This document shows, piece after piece, positions 1 through 10,262 of a stretch of 64,000 nucleotides of DNA. The translations under genes were made by a program, and so were the position numbers. Position 1 is the first letter of the stretch. Each line of letters opens with the position of its first letter. Source of the DNA: Patagioenas fasciata. Taxonomy: Eukaryota; Chordata; Aves; Columbiformes; Columbidae. The notes beneath the pieces were generated by a model. That model saw only the letters and a list, made by a program, of their open reading frames with translations. It did no database searches and was not told the origin of the DNA. The stretch spans positions 1,121,001 to 1,185,000 of the forward strand of contig NC_092523.1 in the NCBI RefSeq assembly GCF_037038585.1. Direction: 5' to 3'.

Positions 1-354
1 AGGGTCATTTTGGTTGGAAAAGCCCTCAAGACCAATTCTGACCGTTACCGCTGTCACCGAGCGATGTCCCCAGGGCTCTGCTCCCGCTCCCAAGCTGCCT
101 TCTGGTCTCGCCACGCTCGGCATTCCTGGTTTCATTCTGCCCAGCCCAGTTCCACGCGTGGTTCACGGGCGCCGGCGCCGTCCCGTTGCGCCTGTCCCTC
201 CTCCTCCTCCCCTCGCCCGCTTCATCGCCATTCGGAACAGGTGCTGGAATTCATTTTCATGATGATTTTGGAGACTCTGAGCAGAGCGTCTGTGGGGGAA
301 ACACGTAACCACCGCAGAAACGGGTTTGAAGGGGTGTCCGTCTGCTGGGAAAGA

Positions 355-421
355 TGTCCATCTGTCCGTCTGTCCGTCTGTCCCTCTGTCCGTCTGTCCG
401 TCTGTCCGTCTGTCCGTCTCC
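355..421. repeat. TCTGTCCG-type microsatellite
   Basis: About 67 bp of tandem TGTCCGTC/TGTCCCTC units, periodic at 4 and 8 bp. Confidence 0.95.
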
Positions 422-605
422 CAGCCCAGCTCCGCGGGCGGATGTTCCAGCCCAGCGTGAGGGGAGCGTGTCCCCAGTAACCCCAGTTCCCTCCCAGCAG
501 CGGGGATGCAGGGGGTTCAGACTGAGCCTCCAGCACCCACCACCCCACAGGGGACCCGGCCGTGGTGCCACCGCTCAGCTCCTTTGAGAGCTGCGTTTAA
601 AACAC

Positions 606-1176
606 TGAATCACAGAACCACAGGATGTCAGGGGTTGAAGGGCCCTGGAAAGCTCATCCAGTGCAATCCCCCCATGGAGCAGGAACACCCAGCTGAGGTT
701 CCACAGGAAGGGGTCCAGGCGGGTTTGAATGTCTGCAGAGAAGGAGACTCCACAACCTCCCTGGGCAGCCTGGGCCAGGCTCTGACACCCTCACCATGAA
801 CAAGTTTCTTCTCAAATCTAAATGGAACCTCCTGTGTTCCAGTTTGCACCCATTGCCCCTTGTCCTGTCACTGGTTGTCACCCAGAAGAGCCTGGCTCCA
901 TCCTCCTGACGCTGCCCCTTTCCATATTGATCCCCAGGAATGAGTCCCCCCTCAGTCTCCTCTTCTCCAGCTCCAGAGCCCCAGCTCCCTCAGCCTTTCC
1001 TCACACGGGAGATGCTCCACTCCCTTCAGCATCTTGGTGGCTGCGCTGGACTCTCTCCAGCAGTTCCCTGTCCTTCTGGAGCTGAGGGGCCACAACTGGA
1101 CACAATATTCCAGGTGTGGTCTCCCCAGGGCAGAGCAGAGGGGCAGGAGAACCTCTCTGACCCACTGACCAGCCAC
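606..1176 (-). mobile_element. CR1 retroposon fragment (antisense)
   Basis: The complement encodes the C-terminal end of CR1 ORF2 and the 3' tail, with frameshifts. The same region in sense appears at 48000-48500 and 62550-63110 in this window. The 3' end lies at the low coordinate (CACAGAACCACAGGATGTCAG). Confidence 0.85.
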
Positions 1177-2587
1177 CAAGCCCCTGTTGCAAGCAGGACG
1201 TGCTTGGAGGGCGGTTATTGTTTTGGTGGGGCAGGAGGAACTGTGGCTAATTTTGGGTATTTTGGGACGTGATGGGGTGTGCGGGAGGGGGATGTCCCGG
1301 TCCCTCTGTCCCCTCTGCTCCCAGCTCTGTGACATCCACGGCAGCGACCGTGTCCCCCCAGTCCTCCCAGCCCTTTCTTTGGGGCGAACGGCTCTTGTGC
1401 GGGGTAAGCGCCCGAATTCCCGCTCCCCGACCGCATCTGGCGCTGTACAACCCGGTAATTACAGCCGAACCCTTGCAGTCCGGGGCTGAGACGACGCGCG
1501 GTGTCACACGGAGCAGGGACAGCGCCAGGTCTGCTGTGTCACGGGAAGGGAATGTGGCTGTTAACACCCGTCAGCCCGGAGCGGGACCGGATCGGGGGAA
1601 GCGCATCGGGGCTTTGGGCAAAGCTCGACAGCGTGGTGGGGATGGGAGCGGGGTGGTTCGGTCGAGTGGGCAAACACCTACCCGAGCCACCTCCGTGGCA
1701 CATCGGCTCCTGCCCAAATCCGCCATTTCCAGCTGTTCTGGGACACGGAGCCGCTGTCCTGTGTCACCCGGTGGCGCTCGGGTGTCTCCTGGTGTTGTCT
1801 GCGGAGCAGGTTCTATGCTCAGGGGACTTTGTTTTAAGCCAGAGCAGCAGGTTCTGTGCTGAAGGGGCGAAGACACTTTGGGATCACTGAGCACCCCGAG
1901 GAAGAGCTGAATTCCTCCTCGTGTTCTCACACCCGTGTCCCTTGTGTTTCAAATATTCTCATGAATTTTATGTGCTTGTTGCCCATTTCATGGTTAAAAT
2001 GATCAAAACCAGCGTATCCCTGGGCTGCTTCGCGCTGGGTTTGCAAAGGGCCGTTTGGAGCCTCCGGCCGCGGCTCCGGCGCCGTCCGCCACATCTGGAA
2101 CACGGAGCATCTGGCAAAGAACCAGCAAACACCCAAACGGGCTCCGCACGGGTTCCGTCACCGGAGCAAGGACACCGCTGACCCTGCCTGGGGCTCTTAT
2201 CAAACTACGGGACGTTCATTTCAGTCCCCTTGCATCTCCCAGATTTTGCAGCGGGTGAGGGGAGGTCCCGCAGAAACGGGTGCTCCGGGTGCCCAGCCCC
2301 GGGCTCCGGTGTCACATCAGGTAACTGGAGATCGTGTGGGGACACCAGGACACCTCCGACAGCTTGGGCTGCACAGGAGCCCTAAATATTGACAATTCCC
2401 AGAGGTCTTAGTGCTTAATTCAGTTTCACCCTCTTAACGATGCCTTTTAAGACAGCCCTGCTGTAGTTGCTACTGGATATTTAGCAAAGAGACCGGGGAT
2501 GAGATTCCAGCCTTGTTTGCGCACGGACCTCAGCGCCTTTGGACTGAAACTGCATTATTTCAGCTGTAAATCATGCAGCTGCCAGGA
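1177..2587. other. Intergenic sequence with no recognised feature
   Basis: Moderately GC-rich single-copy DNA. Overlapping open frames of up to 197 codons on both strands lack family resemblance or splice context, so I do not call a gene. It may belong to flanking sequence or to untranslated parts of a neighbour outside the window. Confidence 0.5.
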
Positions 2588-3572
2588 CAGCCCACGGGAG
2601 CAGGGCAGAGCCACGGGAGCAACGGGAGCAGGAGCAGGGCAGAGCCACGGGAGCAGGACAGAGCCACGGGAGCAGGACAGAGCCGTGGGAGCAGGACAGA
2701 GCCGTGGGAGCAGGACAGAGCCGTGGGAGCAACGGGAGCAGGACAGAGCCGTGGGAGCAGGACAGAGCCGTGGGAGCAGGACAGAGCCGTGGGAGCAACG
2801 GGAGCAGGACAGAGCCGTGGGAGCAACGGGAGCAGGACAGAGCCGTGGGAGCAGGACAGAGCCGTGGGAGCAGGACAGAGCCGTGGGAGCAACGGGAGCA
2901 GGACAGAACCACGGGAGCAGGACAGAGCCATGGGAGCCGTGGGAGCAGGACAGCGCCACGGGAGCAGGACAGAGCCATGGGAGCAGGAGCAGGACAGTGC
3001 CACGGGAGCTGTGGGAGCGGGAGCAGGAGCAGGGCAGAGCCACAGGAGCAACAGGAGCAGGACAGAGCCATGGGAGCAGGACAGAGCCATGGGAGGAGGA
3101 TGGCGCCACAGGAGCAGGAGCAGGACAGAGCCACGGGACAGCACCACGGGAGCAGGACGGAGCCATAGGAAAGCACCACAGGAGCCACGGGAGCAGGACA
3201 GCGCCACGGGAGCCATGGGAGCAGGATGGAGCCACGGGAGTAGCGGGAGCAGGAGCAGGACAGAGCCATGGGAGCAGAACAGCCCAAGGGAGCAGGACAG
3301 AGCCACGGGAGCCACGGGAGCAGGGCAGAGCCACAGAAGCAGGACAGAGCCACGGGAGCAGGACAGAGCCACGGGAACAGGACGGAGCCACGGGAACAGG
3401 ACGGAGCCACGGGAGCAACGGGAGCAGGAGCAGGACAGAGCCACAGGAGCAGAACAGCCCAAGGGAGCAGGACAGAGCCACGGGAGCAATGGGAGCAGGA
3501 CAGTGCTCAAGCCCCACGGGAGCAGGGCAGCGCTCAAGCCCCACGGGAGCAGGGCAGCGCTCAAGCCCCACG
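2588..3572. repeat. 19-bp minisatellite (GGGAGCAGGACAGAGCCNN)
   Basis: About 1 kb of tandem units near 19 bp (GAGCAGGACAGAGCCRYGG), interspersed with shorter GAGCAACGG and GAGCAGGAG pieces. The unit is almost free of stop codons, so every plus-strand frame and several minus-strand frames stay open for hundreds of codons; this is not evidence of coding. The final three units change to a CTCAAGCCCCACGGGAGCAGGGCAG-type variant. Confidence 0.95.
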
Positions 3573-4048
3573 CAGGCAGCGCGCCCGTCTCCTCTTTCTT
3601 TGTTCAGCCTTTGACCCAGAAGACTGTTTCCCACCAAGATGTTAAAGTCTCCACAGCAGGTGCCGGGTTCGCTCTGCCCTCGGGTGCTCCTAGAACCAGA
3701 ATTATCTCTGCCAGAGCCCCGTGGTCTCGCCGGAAAAGCTGAGCCTACCGTGCAGCTCACGGCTGATGCTCCCTCCATAGTATCGCGTCAGTGGAGACCT
3801 TCAGGCTGGCCCGAGGATGCCAGAACACACGCGGGCACGTAGAGCATAACTTAGCTGTAAATTTGCTTCAGAAGCTTGGGAAGCACAGCAGCCAGCTCTT
3901 CAAATCAATCCCAGCTTTTCTCTTCCCCTTGTTGGGAGCGAGGAACGCCTGTGGGCCACGGGAGCGGGTGGCTTGAAGCAGGGTAGAAGTTTAACTTTGC
4001 TGGGTTGTTGGTGTTGCCACGTGCTGGAGAGGAACCGCGCGGGTTTGG
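3573..4048. other. Intergenic sequence with no recognised feature
   Basis: About 480 bp between the minisatellite and a CR1 element. No coding, RNA or repeat signal could be supported. Confidence 0.5.
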
Positions 4049-5022
4049 GGACAGGGGCCTCAGGGGTCAGTACTGGGGCCAATATTATTCAATATATTCA
4101 TTAACGATTTAGACGAGGGAATTGAGTGTACTATCAGCAAGTTTGCTGATGACACTAAGCTGGGAGGAGTGGCTGACACGCCAGAGGCTGTGCTGCCATC
4201 CAGCGGGACCTGGACAGGCTGGAGAGTTGGGCGGGGGATAACCTGATGGAATTTAACAAGGGAAAGTGTAGAGTCCTGCATCTGGGTAGGAACAACCCCA
4301 GGGTCCAGTATAGGTTGGGGAATGAGCTATTAGAGAGCAGTGTAGGGGAAAGGGACCTGGGGGTCCTGGTGGACAACAGGATGACCATGAGCCAGCACTG
4401 GGCCCTTGTGGCCAGGAAGGCCAATGGCATCCTTGGGTGTATTACAAGGGGGGTGGTCAGTAGATCGAGAGAGGTTCTCCTTCCCCTCTACTCCGCCCTG
4501 GTGAGACCCCATCTGGAATATTGTGTCCAGTTCTGGGCCCCTCAGTTCAAGAAGGACAGGGAACTGCTGGAGAGGGTCCAGCGCAGGGCAACAAAGATGA
4601 TTAAGGGAGTGGAGCATCTCCCTTATGAAGAAAGGCTGAGGGAGCTGGGGCTCTTTAGTTTGGAGGAAACTGAGGGGTGACCTTATTAATGTTTATAAAT
4701 ATATAAAGGGTGAGTGCCACGAGGATGGAGCCAGGCTCTTCTCAGTGGCAAACAATGATAGGACAAGGGGCAATGGGATCAAGCTGGAACACAAGAGGTT
4801 CCACTTAAATTTGAGAAAGAACTTCTTCTCAGTGAGGGTAACAGAGCACTGGAACAGGCTACCCAGGGAGGTTGTGGAGTCTCCTTCCCTGGAGACATTC
4901 AAACCCCCCTGGACACCTTCCTGTGCGACCTCACCCAGGCGTTCCTGCTCCAGCAGGGGGATTGGACTGGATGATCTTTTGAGGTCCCTTCCAATCCCAA
5001 ACATACTGTGATACTGTGACAG
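4049..5022 (+). mobile_element. CR1 retroposon, 3' ~970 bp, 5'-truncated
   Basis: The best-preserved CR1 in the window. It starts abruptly inside the reverse-transcriptase region ([15 protein letters not shown], broken) and runs through a long open segment at 4246-4678 ([20 protein letters not shown] and [20 protein letters not shown]). It then continues after a frameshift to [20 protein letters not shown] and [15 protein letters not shown]. The tail ends CATACTGTGATACTGTGA, the typical CR1 8-bp repeat terminus. It is a dead, truncated copy. Confidence 0.95.
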
Positions 5023-5711
5023 CAGTGGGTTTGGGGACAGCAGCGGGTTTGGGGACAGCAGCGGTTTCCATGCCAGGAGCGCAGCGATCGCTTCTGCTGG
5101 GTGTGCGCAAAGCGCCCGCGGGATCTCAAATACTACGCTGTTTTCGGGAAATAACGCAGCGGCTTCTGCAGGCGTTGGTGTCTCGGAGATGCCTGTGGCT
5201 CCATGAAGGTGCCTCCCGGGCTACAGCACAACAGAGCGGGTTTTTAAGATGCTCCTTTTCAGGGCAGCGCCAGCACCATGGACCATGTTTAGGGGGAAGG
5301 CTGAATGTGGGGACAGCGGCTCATCGCACGTCCAGGGAAATCAGCTTGCTGGAGGGACCAGGTGTGAACGCTGCTGCTCTGAAAGCAAACAACAGCAGGA
5401 CGGACAAGCCCGGGAGCCAGCGGCACACAAGTCTCGCGCTCTGTGCTGGTTTCCAGTGGAAAACTGGGGCGGTTGCTGCCCCCCAGTCATGTCCAGGGCA
5501 CGTTGGAGAGCAATTGGCAGAGGGGGTCCACAGGTTCCACTGTGGCCCAGTGCATGAGGCTGAACACACACTGGAGAAATGGTCCTGTGAGGTGGGAACC
5601 AGCAGAGGTGACAACGCCACAGGCTCATGGTGTTGCTGAGGGGTCACGGTGAAGCGCAGCCTGGCGGCCACATGGGCCATGGCAGAGGAAACGGGGTCAC
5701 CCTGGGTGGAA
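5023..5711. other. Intergenic sequence, nothing recognised
   Basis: Begins with two or three 20-bp repeats (GGTTTGGGGACAGCAGC) next to the CR1 tail, then about 650 bp of unassigned sequence. An open 207-codon plus-strand frame at 5016-5639 has no recognisable domain and is considered accidental. Confidence 0.5.
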
Positions 5712-6075
5712 AAGCCCATTGAGATCATGGAGTCCACCCATAATGCACCCCTGTCCCTGCCCCATGTCCTGAGAACCTCCTGTCCATCTGTCCAGCCCTC
5801 CAGGGATGGTGACTCCAGCACTGCCCTGGGCAGCCTGTTCCAATGCCCCACAGCCCTTTGGGGAGGAATTGTTCCCAAATCCAAGCTCAACCTCCCCTGG
5901 GCAACTTGAGGCCGTTTCCTCTGCTCCCGGCGCTTGTTCCTGGGGAGCAGAGCCCGACCCCCCTGGCTCCAAGCTCCTTTCAGGCAGTTCAGAGATCAGA
6001 AGGTCTCCCCTCAGCTCCTGTTCTCCAGCTGAACCCCCCAGGTCCCTCAGCTGCTCCTGGGGAATGAGGAACCCG
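5712..6075 (-). mobile_element. CR1-like fragment (antisense)
   Basis: Reads in complement as the CR1 3' region of the subfamily with ...LGTISSPKGCGALNRLPRAV...; the same subfamily occurs in sense at 35870-36192 and 42176-42404. Confidence 0.8.
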
Positions 6076-6103
6076 AGGAGGGTGTTGAAAAGCTGCTGAA
6101 ACA

Positions 6104-6242
6104 GGCAGCACACAAGAGGGGCTGCCCAGGGCAGTGCTGGAGTCACCGTCCCTGGAGGGTTGGACAGACGGACACGAGGTTCTCAGGACATGGGGCACTG
6201 ACGGGGATGGGGGAACTTGATGAGCTTGAGGTTTTCCAACCG
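6104..6242 (+). mobile_element. CR1-like 3' tail (sense)
   Basis: GGCTGCCCAGGGCAGTGCTG through TTGATGAGCTTGAGGTTTTC matches the last ~140 bp of the CR1 subfamily seen at 42250-42380. With 5712-6075 it forms two oppositely oriented insertions. Confidence 0.75.
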
Positions 6243-6300
6243 AAGCGCTTCTGTGAACAGCGCCGCCTACGAGAAGCAAAGGGAAGCAGCATCAATGCGC

Positions 6301-6552
6301 GGAGAGGCGCGCGGAGAGGCGCGCGGAGAGGCGCGCGGAGAGGCGCGCGGAGAGGCGCGCGGAGAGGCGCGCGGAGAGGCGCGCGGAGAGGCGCGCGGAG
6401 AGGCGCGCGGAGAGGCGCGCGGAGAGGCGCGCGGAGAGGCGCGCGGAGAGGCGCGCGGAGAGGCGCGCGGAGAGGCGCGCGGAGAGGCGCGCGGAGAGGC
6501 GCGCGGAGAGGCGCGCGGAGAGGCGCGCGGAGAGGCGCGCGGAGAGGCGCCC
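6301..6552. repeat. 12-bp GC minisatellite, 21 near-perfect copies
   Basis: Exactly 252 bp of GGAGAGGCGCGC; only the last unit is altered (GGAGAGGCGCCC). Homogeneity is extreme compared with the other minisatellites here, suggesting recent expansion or conversion. It abuts the CpG-island promoter and adds two or more CpGs per unit. Confidence 0.98.
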
Positions 6553-6559
6553 ACCGGCG

Positions 6560-7250
6560 CTATGGGGCAGTGGTGCCGCAGCGGGCGCTTATATAGGGGA
6601 ATATTCCCGGCATGCTCTGCGCAATTCCCCTCAACATCGGGCGCATGCGCACCTGTCTCTGCTGAGGCCAGTGCGGGCGATTGCGCATGCGCACCTCAAC
6701 CACCGTGCCCACACTGAAAGTGCCAACCCGCCGTGGCTTCGCGGCGCTTAGTGCGCCTGCGCGGATGGCGCTGCTCGCACACGTGTGTCCAGCGCATGCG
6801 CTCTCCGCTGCCCCTCGCGGCGCGCAGGCGCAGTGCCCGTTGCTCCCGGCGGCGGCAGCTCGCGGGCCGCGGGACCCGGCGCGGCGGCGGCGCCACGGGC
6901 GGCAGCGGGCAGCGCGCTGGGCTGCGCCCCGCCGCAGGTAGGAGCTCGGCGCCGGCCGCTCCCCGGCCCTGCGGGGCGCAGCGAGGAGGGGGACGCACAA
7001 GATGGCTGCGGGTGGGGGCGGCCGGGGCGCCCGCGGTGGGGACGATGCCCCCGGCAGCCCCTACGGCGACCCCCCGGGCCCGGCCCCTCTCCCACCGGCC
7101 CCTGGGCCGCCTTCCCGCCTTGGTGGCTGCAAGGCCCTGGCGCAGCCGGTTGTTGCCGGGGAGCCACGCTGCCGGCTGTTGGGGCCGGGGCTGCCGCCTC
7201 CCGAGCGCTGGGCCGGTTACCGGGGGCGGAGCGGCCGCTCGTCCCGCCGG
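6560..7250 (+). promoter_or_regulatory. ZNF638: CpG-island promoter with cluster of NRF1-like sites
   Basis: The segment is very rich in CpG. It holds five copies of the NRF1-type palindrome GCGC-N-TGCGC or close variants: 6641-6652, 6682-6693, 6752-6763, 6791-6802 and 6822-6833. The first two are followed by AC, the classic form. A TATA-like TATATAGG lies at 6590-6597, just upstream of the cluster. A YY1-like AAGATGGCTGC lies at about 7000-7010. It sits at the 5' end of the only gene in the window, directly beside a 12-bp GC repeat array. The start of transcription cannot be read from sequence; between about 6620 and 6880 is likely. Confidence 0.75.
6840..6937 (+). other. ZNF638: Probable non-coding first exon of ZNF638 (5' end uncertain)
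   Basis: A plausible splice donor, CCGCAG followed by GTAGGAG, closes a GC-rich segment at 6937, directly downstream of the NRF1-like cluster. The next convincing acceptor on the plus strand is at 15406, giving an 8.5-kb first intron. No reading frame here joins the family's start, so the exon is probably untranslated. The 5' boundary is arbitrary. An alternative first exon could use the ATG at 7002 in a YY1-like context, but no good donor follows it. Confidence 0.45.
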
Positions 7251-7610
7251 GCGCTGCGGTCACCACGTGTGCCCCCAACCCCCCGGCCCCTCCTGGCCCT
7301 CCCGTCATTCCCCGGTCCCCCTGTCCCCTGCTTGTCCCCCCATCCCGCTGTCCTTCCACCATCCCCCGTCTCTCCTGCTTTCCCCTTGCCCTCCCGTGTC
7401 TCTTCTGCCATCTCCTGACCCTCCCGTGTCCCCTCTGATCCCCGTATCCCCCATCCTCCCGTGTCCCCCCCCACCTTGATCCACTTTGTATCCCCTTGAT
7501 CCCCTCTGTTCCCCCGTCGCTCTCTCCTGTTCCCCCTCTGCTGGCCCTGCAGTCGGTTTTCTTGCCTCATCAAAGGCAGGTGCATGAACACCCTGTGTTG
7601 AACAGCAGCA
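7251..7610. other. C/T-rich start of intron 1
   Basis: Strongly pyrimidine-rich (repeated CCCTCCCGTGTCCCC-type phrases) between the CpG island and the 33-bp minisatellite. It resembles degraded simple repeat; no gene seen. Confidence 0.6.
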
Positions 7611-8118
7611 TAACATGTGTCCTGTCGGTGTTAACCAGCGGTGTAACGTTTGTCCCGTCGGTGTTAACCAGCGGTGTAACGTTTGTCCCGTCGGTGTTAA
7701 CCAGCGGTGTAATGTTTGTCCCGTCGGTGTTAACCAGCGGTGTAACGTTTGTCCCGTCGGTGTTAACCAGCGGTGTAATGTTTGCTGTGTCAATGTTAAC
7801 CAGCGGTGTAACGTTTGTCCCGTCGGTGTTAACCAGCGGTGTAACGTTTGTCCCGTCGGTGTTAACCAGCGGTGTAACATTTGCCCCGTCGGTGTTAACC
7901 AGCGGTGTAACGTTTGTCCCGTCGGTGTTAACCAGCGGTGTAACGTTTGTCCCGTCGGTGTTAACCAGCGGTGTAATGTTTGCTGTGTCAATGTTAACCA
8001 GCGGTGTAACGTTTGTCCCGTCGGTGTTAACCAGCGGTGTAACGTTTGCCCTGTCGGTGTTAACCAGCGGTGTAACGCTTGCCGTGTCAATGTTAACCAG
8101 CGGTGTAACGTTTGCCGT
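7611..8118. repeat. 33-bp minisatellite in intron 1
   Basis: About 15 copies of a 33-bp unit (TAACGTTTGTCCCGTCGG followed by TGTTAACCAGCGGTG). Variant units with TGCTGTGTCAATG recur at non-random spacing. Since 33 is divisible by three, frames stay open on both strands (VGVNQRCNVCP repeats); this is not coding. Confidence 0.97.
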
Positions 8119-8389
8119 GGTCGCAGCCGCAGTCTGGACAGCCAGCGGGGATTTAACGGGGTCGATGGCACAACACGCGTTTGCTCCATCTCAGGTTTTA
8201 CATGTTTGTTGAGTTTGGGAAGTGCACCATTTGCTCTCTGCTTCTCACCTCTGTCACCTGTGTTTCGGTGCAAGCTCAGACCTTTAGTTAAATCTATACA
8301 TTTAGCCCGTTGCATTAAAACCAAACTAGCTGGCTGTTTGGGAACAGTGGGTTTGGCTTTAAAAGTGGCTGTTGAATGAAGTAATAGTC

Positions 8390-8580
8390 TCTCCGGGTCC
8401 TGGTTTTGGCTGGAATAGAGTTAATTTCCTTCCTAGCGCTGTGCTTTGCAATTAGAATGAGAAGAATGTTGATAAGACGCTGATGTTGTGGTTGTTGCCA
8501 AGGGATGTTCATCCCAAGTCAAGGACTTTGATAAACTTGGGGAGGTTGGGAGGGGTCCAAAGAAGTGAAACAGTGTCTAA
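8390..8580 (+). mobile_element. ERVL-type LTR fragment, 5' portion
   Basis: GTCCTGGTTTTGGCTGGAATAG-type start, then GAGAAGAATGTTGATAAGAC and CAAGTCAAGGACT, resembling the 5' part of the common avian ERVL LTR. Ancient and non-coding; subfamily not assigned. Confidence 0.7.
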
Positions 8581-8679
8581 AATTCTTCTTCAATCCAGCC
8601 AGAGTGGTTTTGCCCCAGTTCGTAGTGCTCACCCAGGAACCTCATGTGTTTGGAGATTTGACTTTATTTTTGAAACTTA

Positions 8680-9190
8680 GTGTACTGGTTTTACTGGGAT
8701 TGAGCTCATTTCCCTTCCTTTTGGTAGCTAGCACAGTCTTTTGTTTGGATGCAGTGTGAGATGATGGTGACACATGCATGTCCCATCCCTTGGCTGGGGA
8801 CAGAGCTCACGCCAGGCTGGGATTTGGGCTGGGGATGAAAAGCAGGTGAGAACCCCCTGATCTTTGGGCTGTTGCCAAGGAAACCGAGGACTTTTTCACC
8901 TGCTCAGGGCCGGGAGGAGCGGAGCATCCAGACCAGGCAGCACGGTGCTCCCTGCCCCGTTCCCTGAGAGCAGGGCCCGGCTTGGCTGGCTCATCCGGTC
9001 AGGGGGTTTTACTTGTTTTGTTATTTTTGTAACAAATTGTTATTTTTCTCCACCATTGGCCGTTTGGGGCCAGTTGTTGTGATCGCTGCCTGGGATGGGC
9101 TGGGTGTTGGTCACCGGGTGGTGAGCAAATCTCACACTTCAACTGCTTTAGGGTTTTCGCTCAGTTACAATTATTTTAATATAGTAATGT
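8680..9190 (+). mobile_element. ERVL-type LTR, degraded
   Basis: A second LTR-like start (CTGGTTTTACTGGGATTGAG, CCTTTTGGTAGCTAGCACAG), a middle with GATGAAAAGCAGGTGAG, and a later GGTCACCGGGTGGTGAGCAA phrase followed by AT-rich sequence, in the order expected of these LTRs. Boundaries approximate. Confidence 0.6.
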
Positions 9191-9954
9191 CATATGGGTT
9201 GCTCACTTTTTAAAATGTCTTTTTCTCTAGGGTTATTTCTAGAAGTATGTAACTGATTAAAGTGCGTCTTATTTAAAGCCAATCATCCATCCTGGTTTGT
9301 AGCCCAGAGCTGGTGTTGGAACACATGTCCGGCTTTGGGCCGTGTCGGGCTCGGCTTTGGGCCATGTCTGGCTGGCTTTGGCTGGGGCACAGTTAATGTG
9401 GTGGTGCTGGGTGATTGTGGCAACACAGCCGAAGTTGTTGAGAAAGGAAAGGTTTAACTCCTACTGAAGCTGGTTTTGCCCTAAGACAAAGTGAGGTGAA
9501 GGGACCTGCGGAGGAGATTCAGCTTTTAGCAATAAGGCCGCGAGATGGGTGTTGTCAGATCCCAGATCAATGAACAGCAACTGTGTCTCCTCCGGCTGGT
9601 GAAAAGGAAACACAAACGGTTGTAGGTGTTGTGGTTTTTGGAGAATGCACATTCCAAATAACAGTCAGATCGTGACCCCTCTCTATCGAGTGACTCGGAA
9701 AATGAACCATTTGGAGGGAAACCCTGAGCCTTTGGACAAATTAAGGGGGAGAGGATCCGCTCAGGAGCTCTTGGGCCAGTCCAGGCAGGACAAGATGTAA
9801 AAAACGTGCTTTATAGCAGCCCAGAGCCTCGGGCAGACAGCGCTGGGGAGACTCGAGGTCGCCCCGTGGGGTTTTGGACATTCTGAGTAAAAAGGAGCTT
9901 GGGGCAGCGTGTGAGGGGTCAGAGCCGCTTCGGGAGCAGTTGGTACCGAGGGGC
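9191..9954. other. Intron 1 segment, no clear feature
   Basis: Possible further LTR remnant near 9370-9400 (TGGCTTTGGCTGGGGCACAG), otherwise unassigned intronic DNA. Confidence 0.45.
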
Positions 9955-10262
9955 AGCTCCTCCTGGATGGGACATGGCCGGACAGCTGACCCGAACCGAC
10001 CAAAGGGACCTTTCTTACCATATCGTGTCGCGCTCTGTGTGTAAGGTGGAGGTGGCTGGGGGACAAACGTTCCTGCCGGGCAATTGGTGTTGCTTGCTTT
10101 GTGCATATATCACTATTATTGTTTATTTTCTTTTCCTTTGGTGTCCTATTAAGCAATTCTTGTCTCAACCCATGAGGTTTTTTCCCTCTCCTAGTCTCTC
10201 CCCATCCGGCTTGGGGAAGGAGTGAGTGAGCGGCTGCGTGGTCCTGGTTGCCGGCTGGCGTT
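9955..10262 (+). mobile_element. ERVL-type LTR fragment, 3' portion
   Basis: GACAGCTGACCCGAACCGAC, then CAAAGGGACC, the AT-rich ATTATTGTTTATTTTC stretch and GTGAGTGAGCGGCTGCGTGG match the 3' half of the avian ERVL LTR in order. Confidence 0.75.

Noticed and set aside
2499..3778. Long open frames (279-407 codons) on both strands
   Set aside because: They are entirely minisatellite translation (RTEPWEQDRAVG or SCSRGSVLLPWL repeats), open in several frames at once, with no splice or family evidence.
4246..4680. 144-codon open frame with reverse-transcriptase similarity
   Set aside because: It is the 3' part of a 5'-truncated CR1 with frameshifts on both sides; recorded as a mobile element, not a gene.
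7611..8118. CRISPR-like regular array
   Set aside because: Units are contiguous tandem repeats without unique spacers, in a vertebrate intron.
7305..8379. Repetitive frames of 238-339 codons on both strands
   Set aside because: Products of the 33-bp minisatellite, whose unit length is a multiple of three; not coding.
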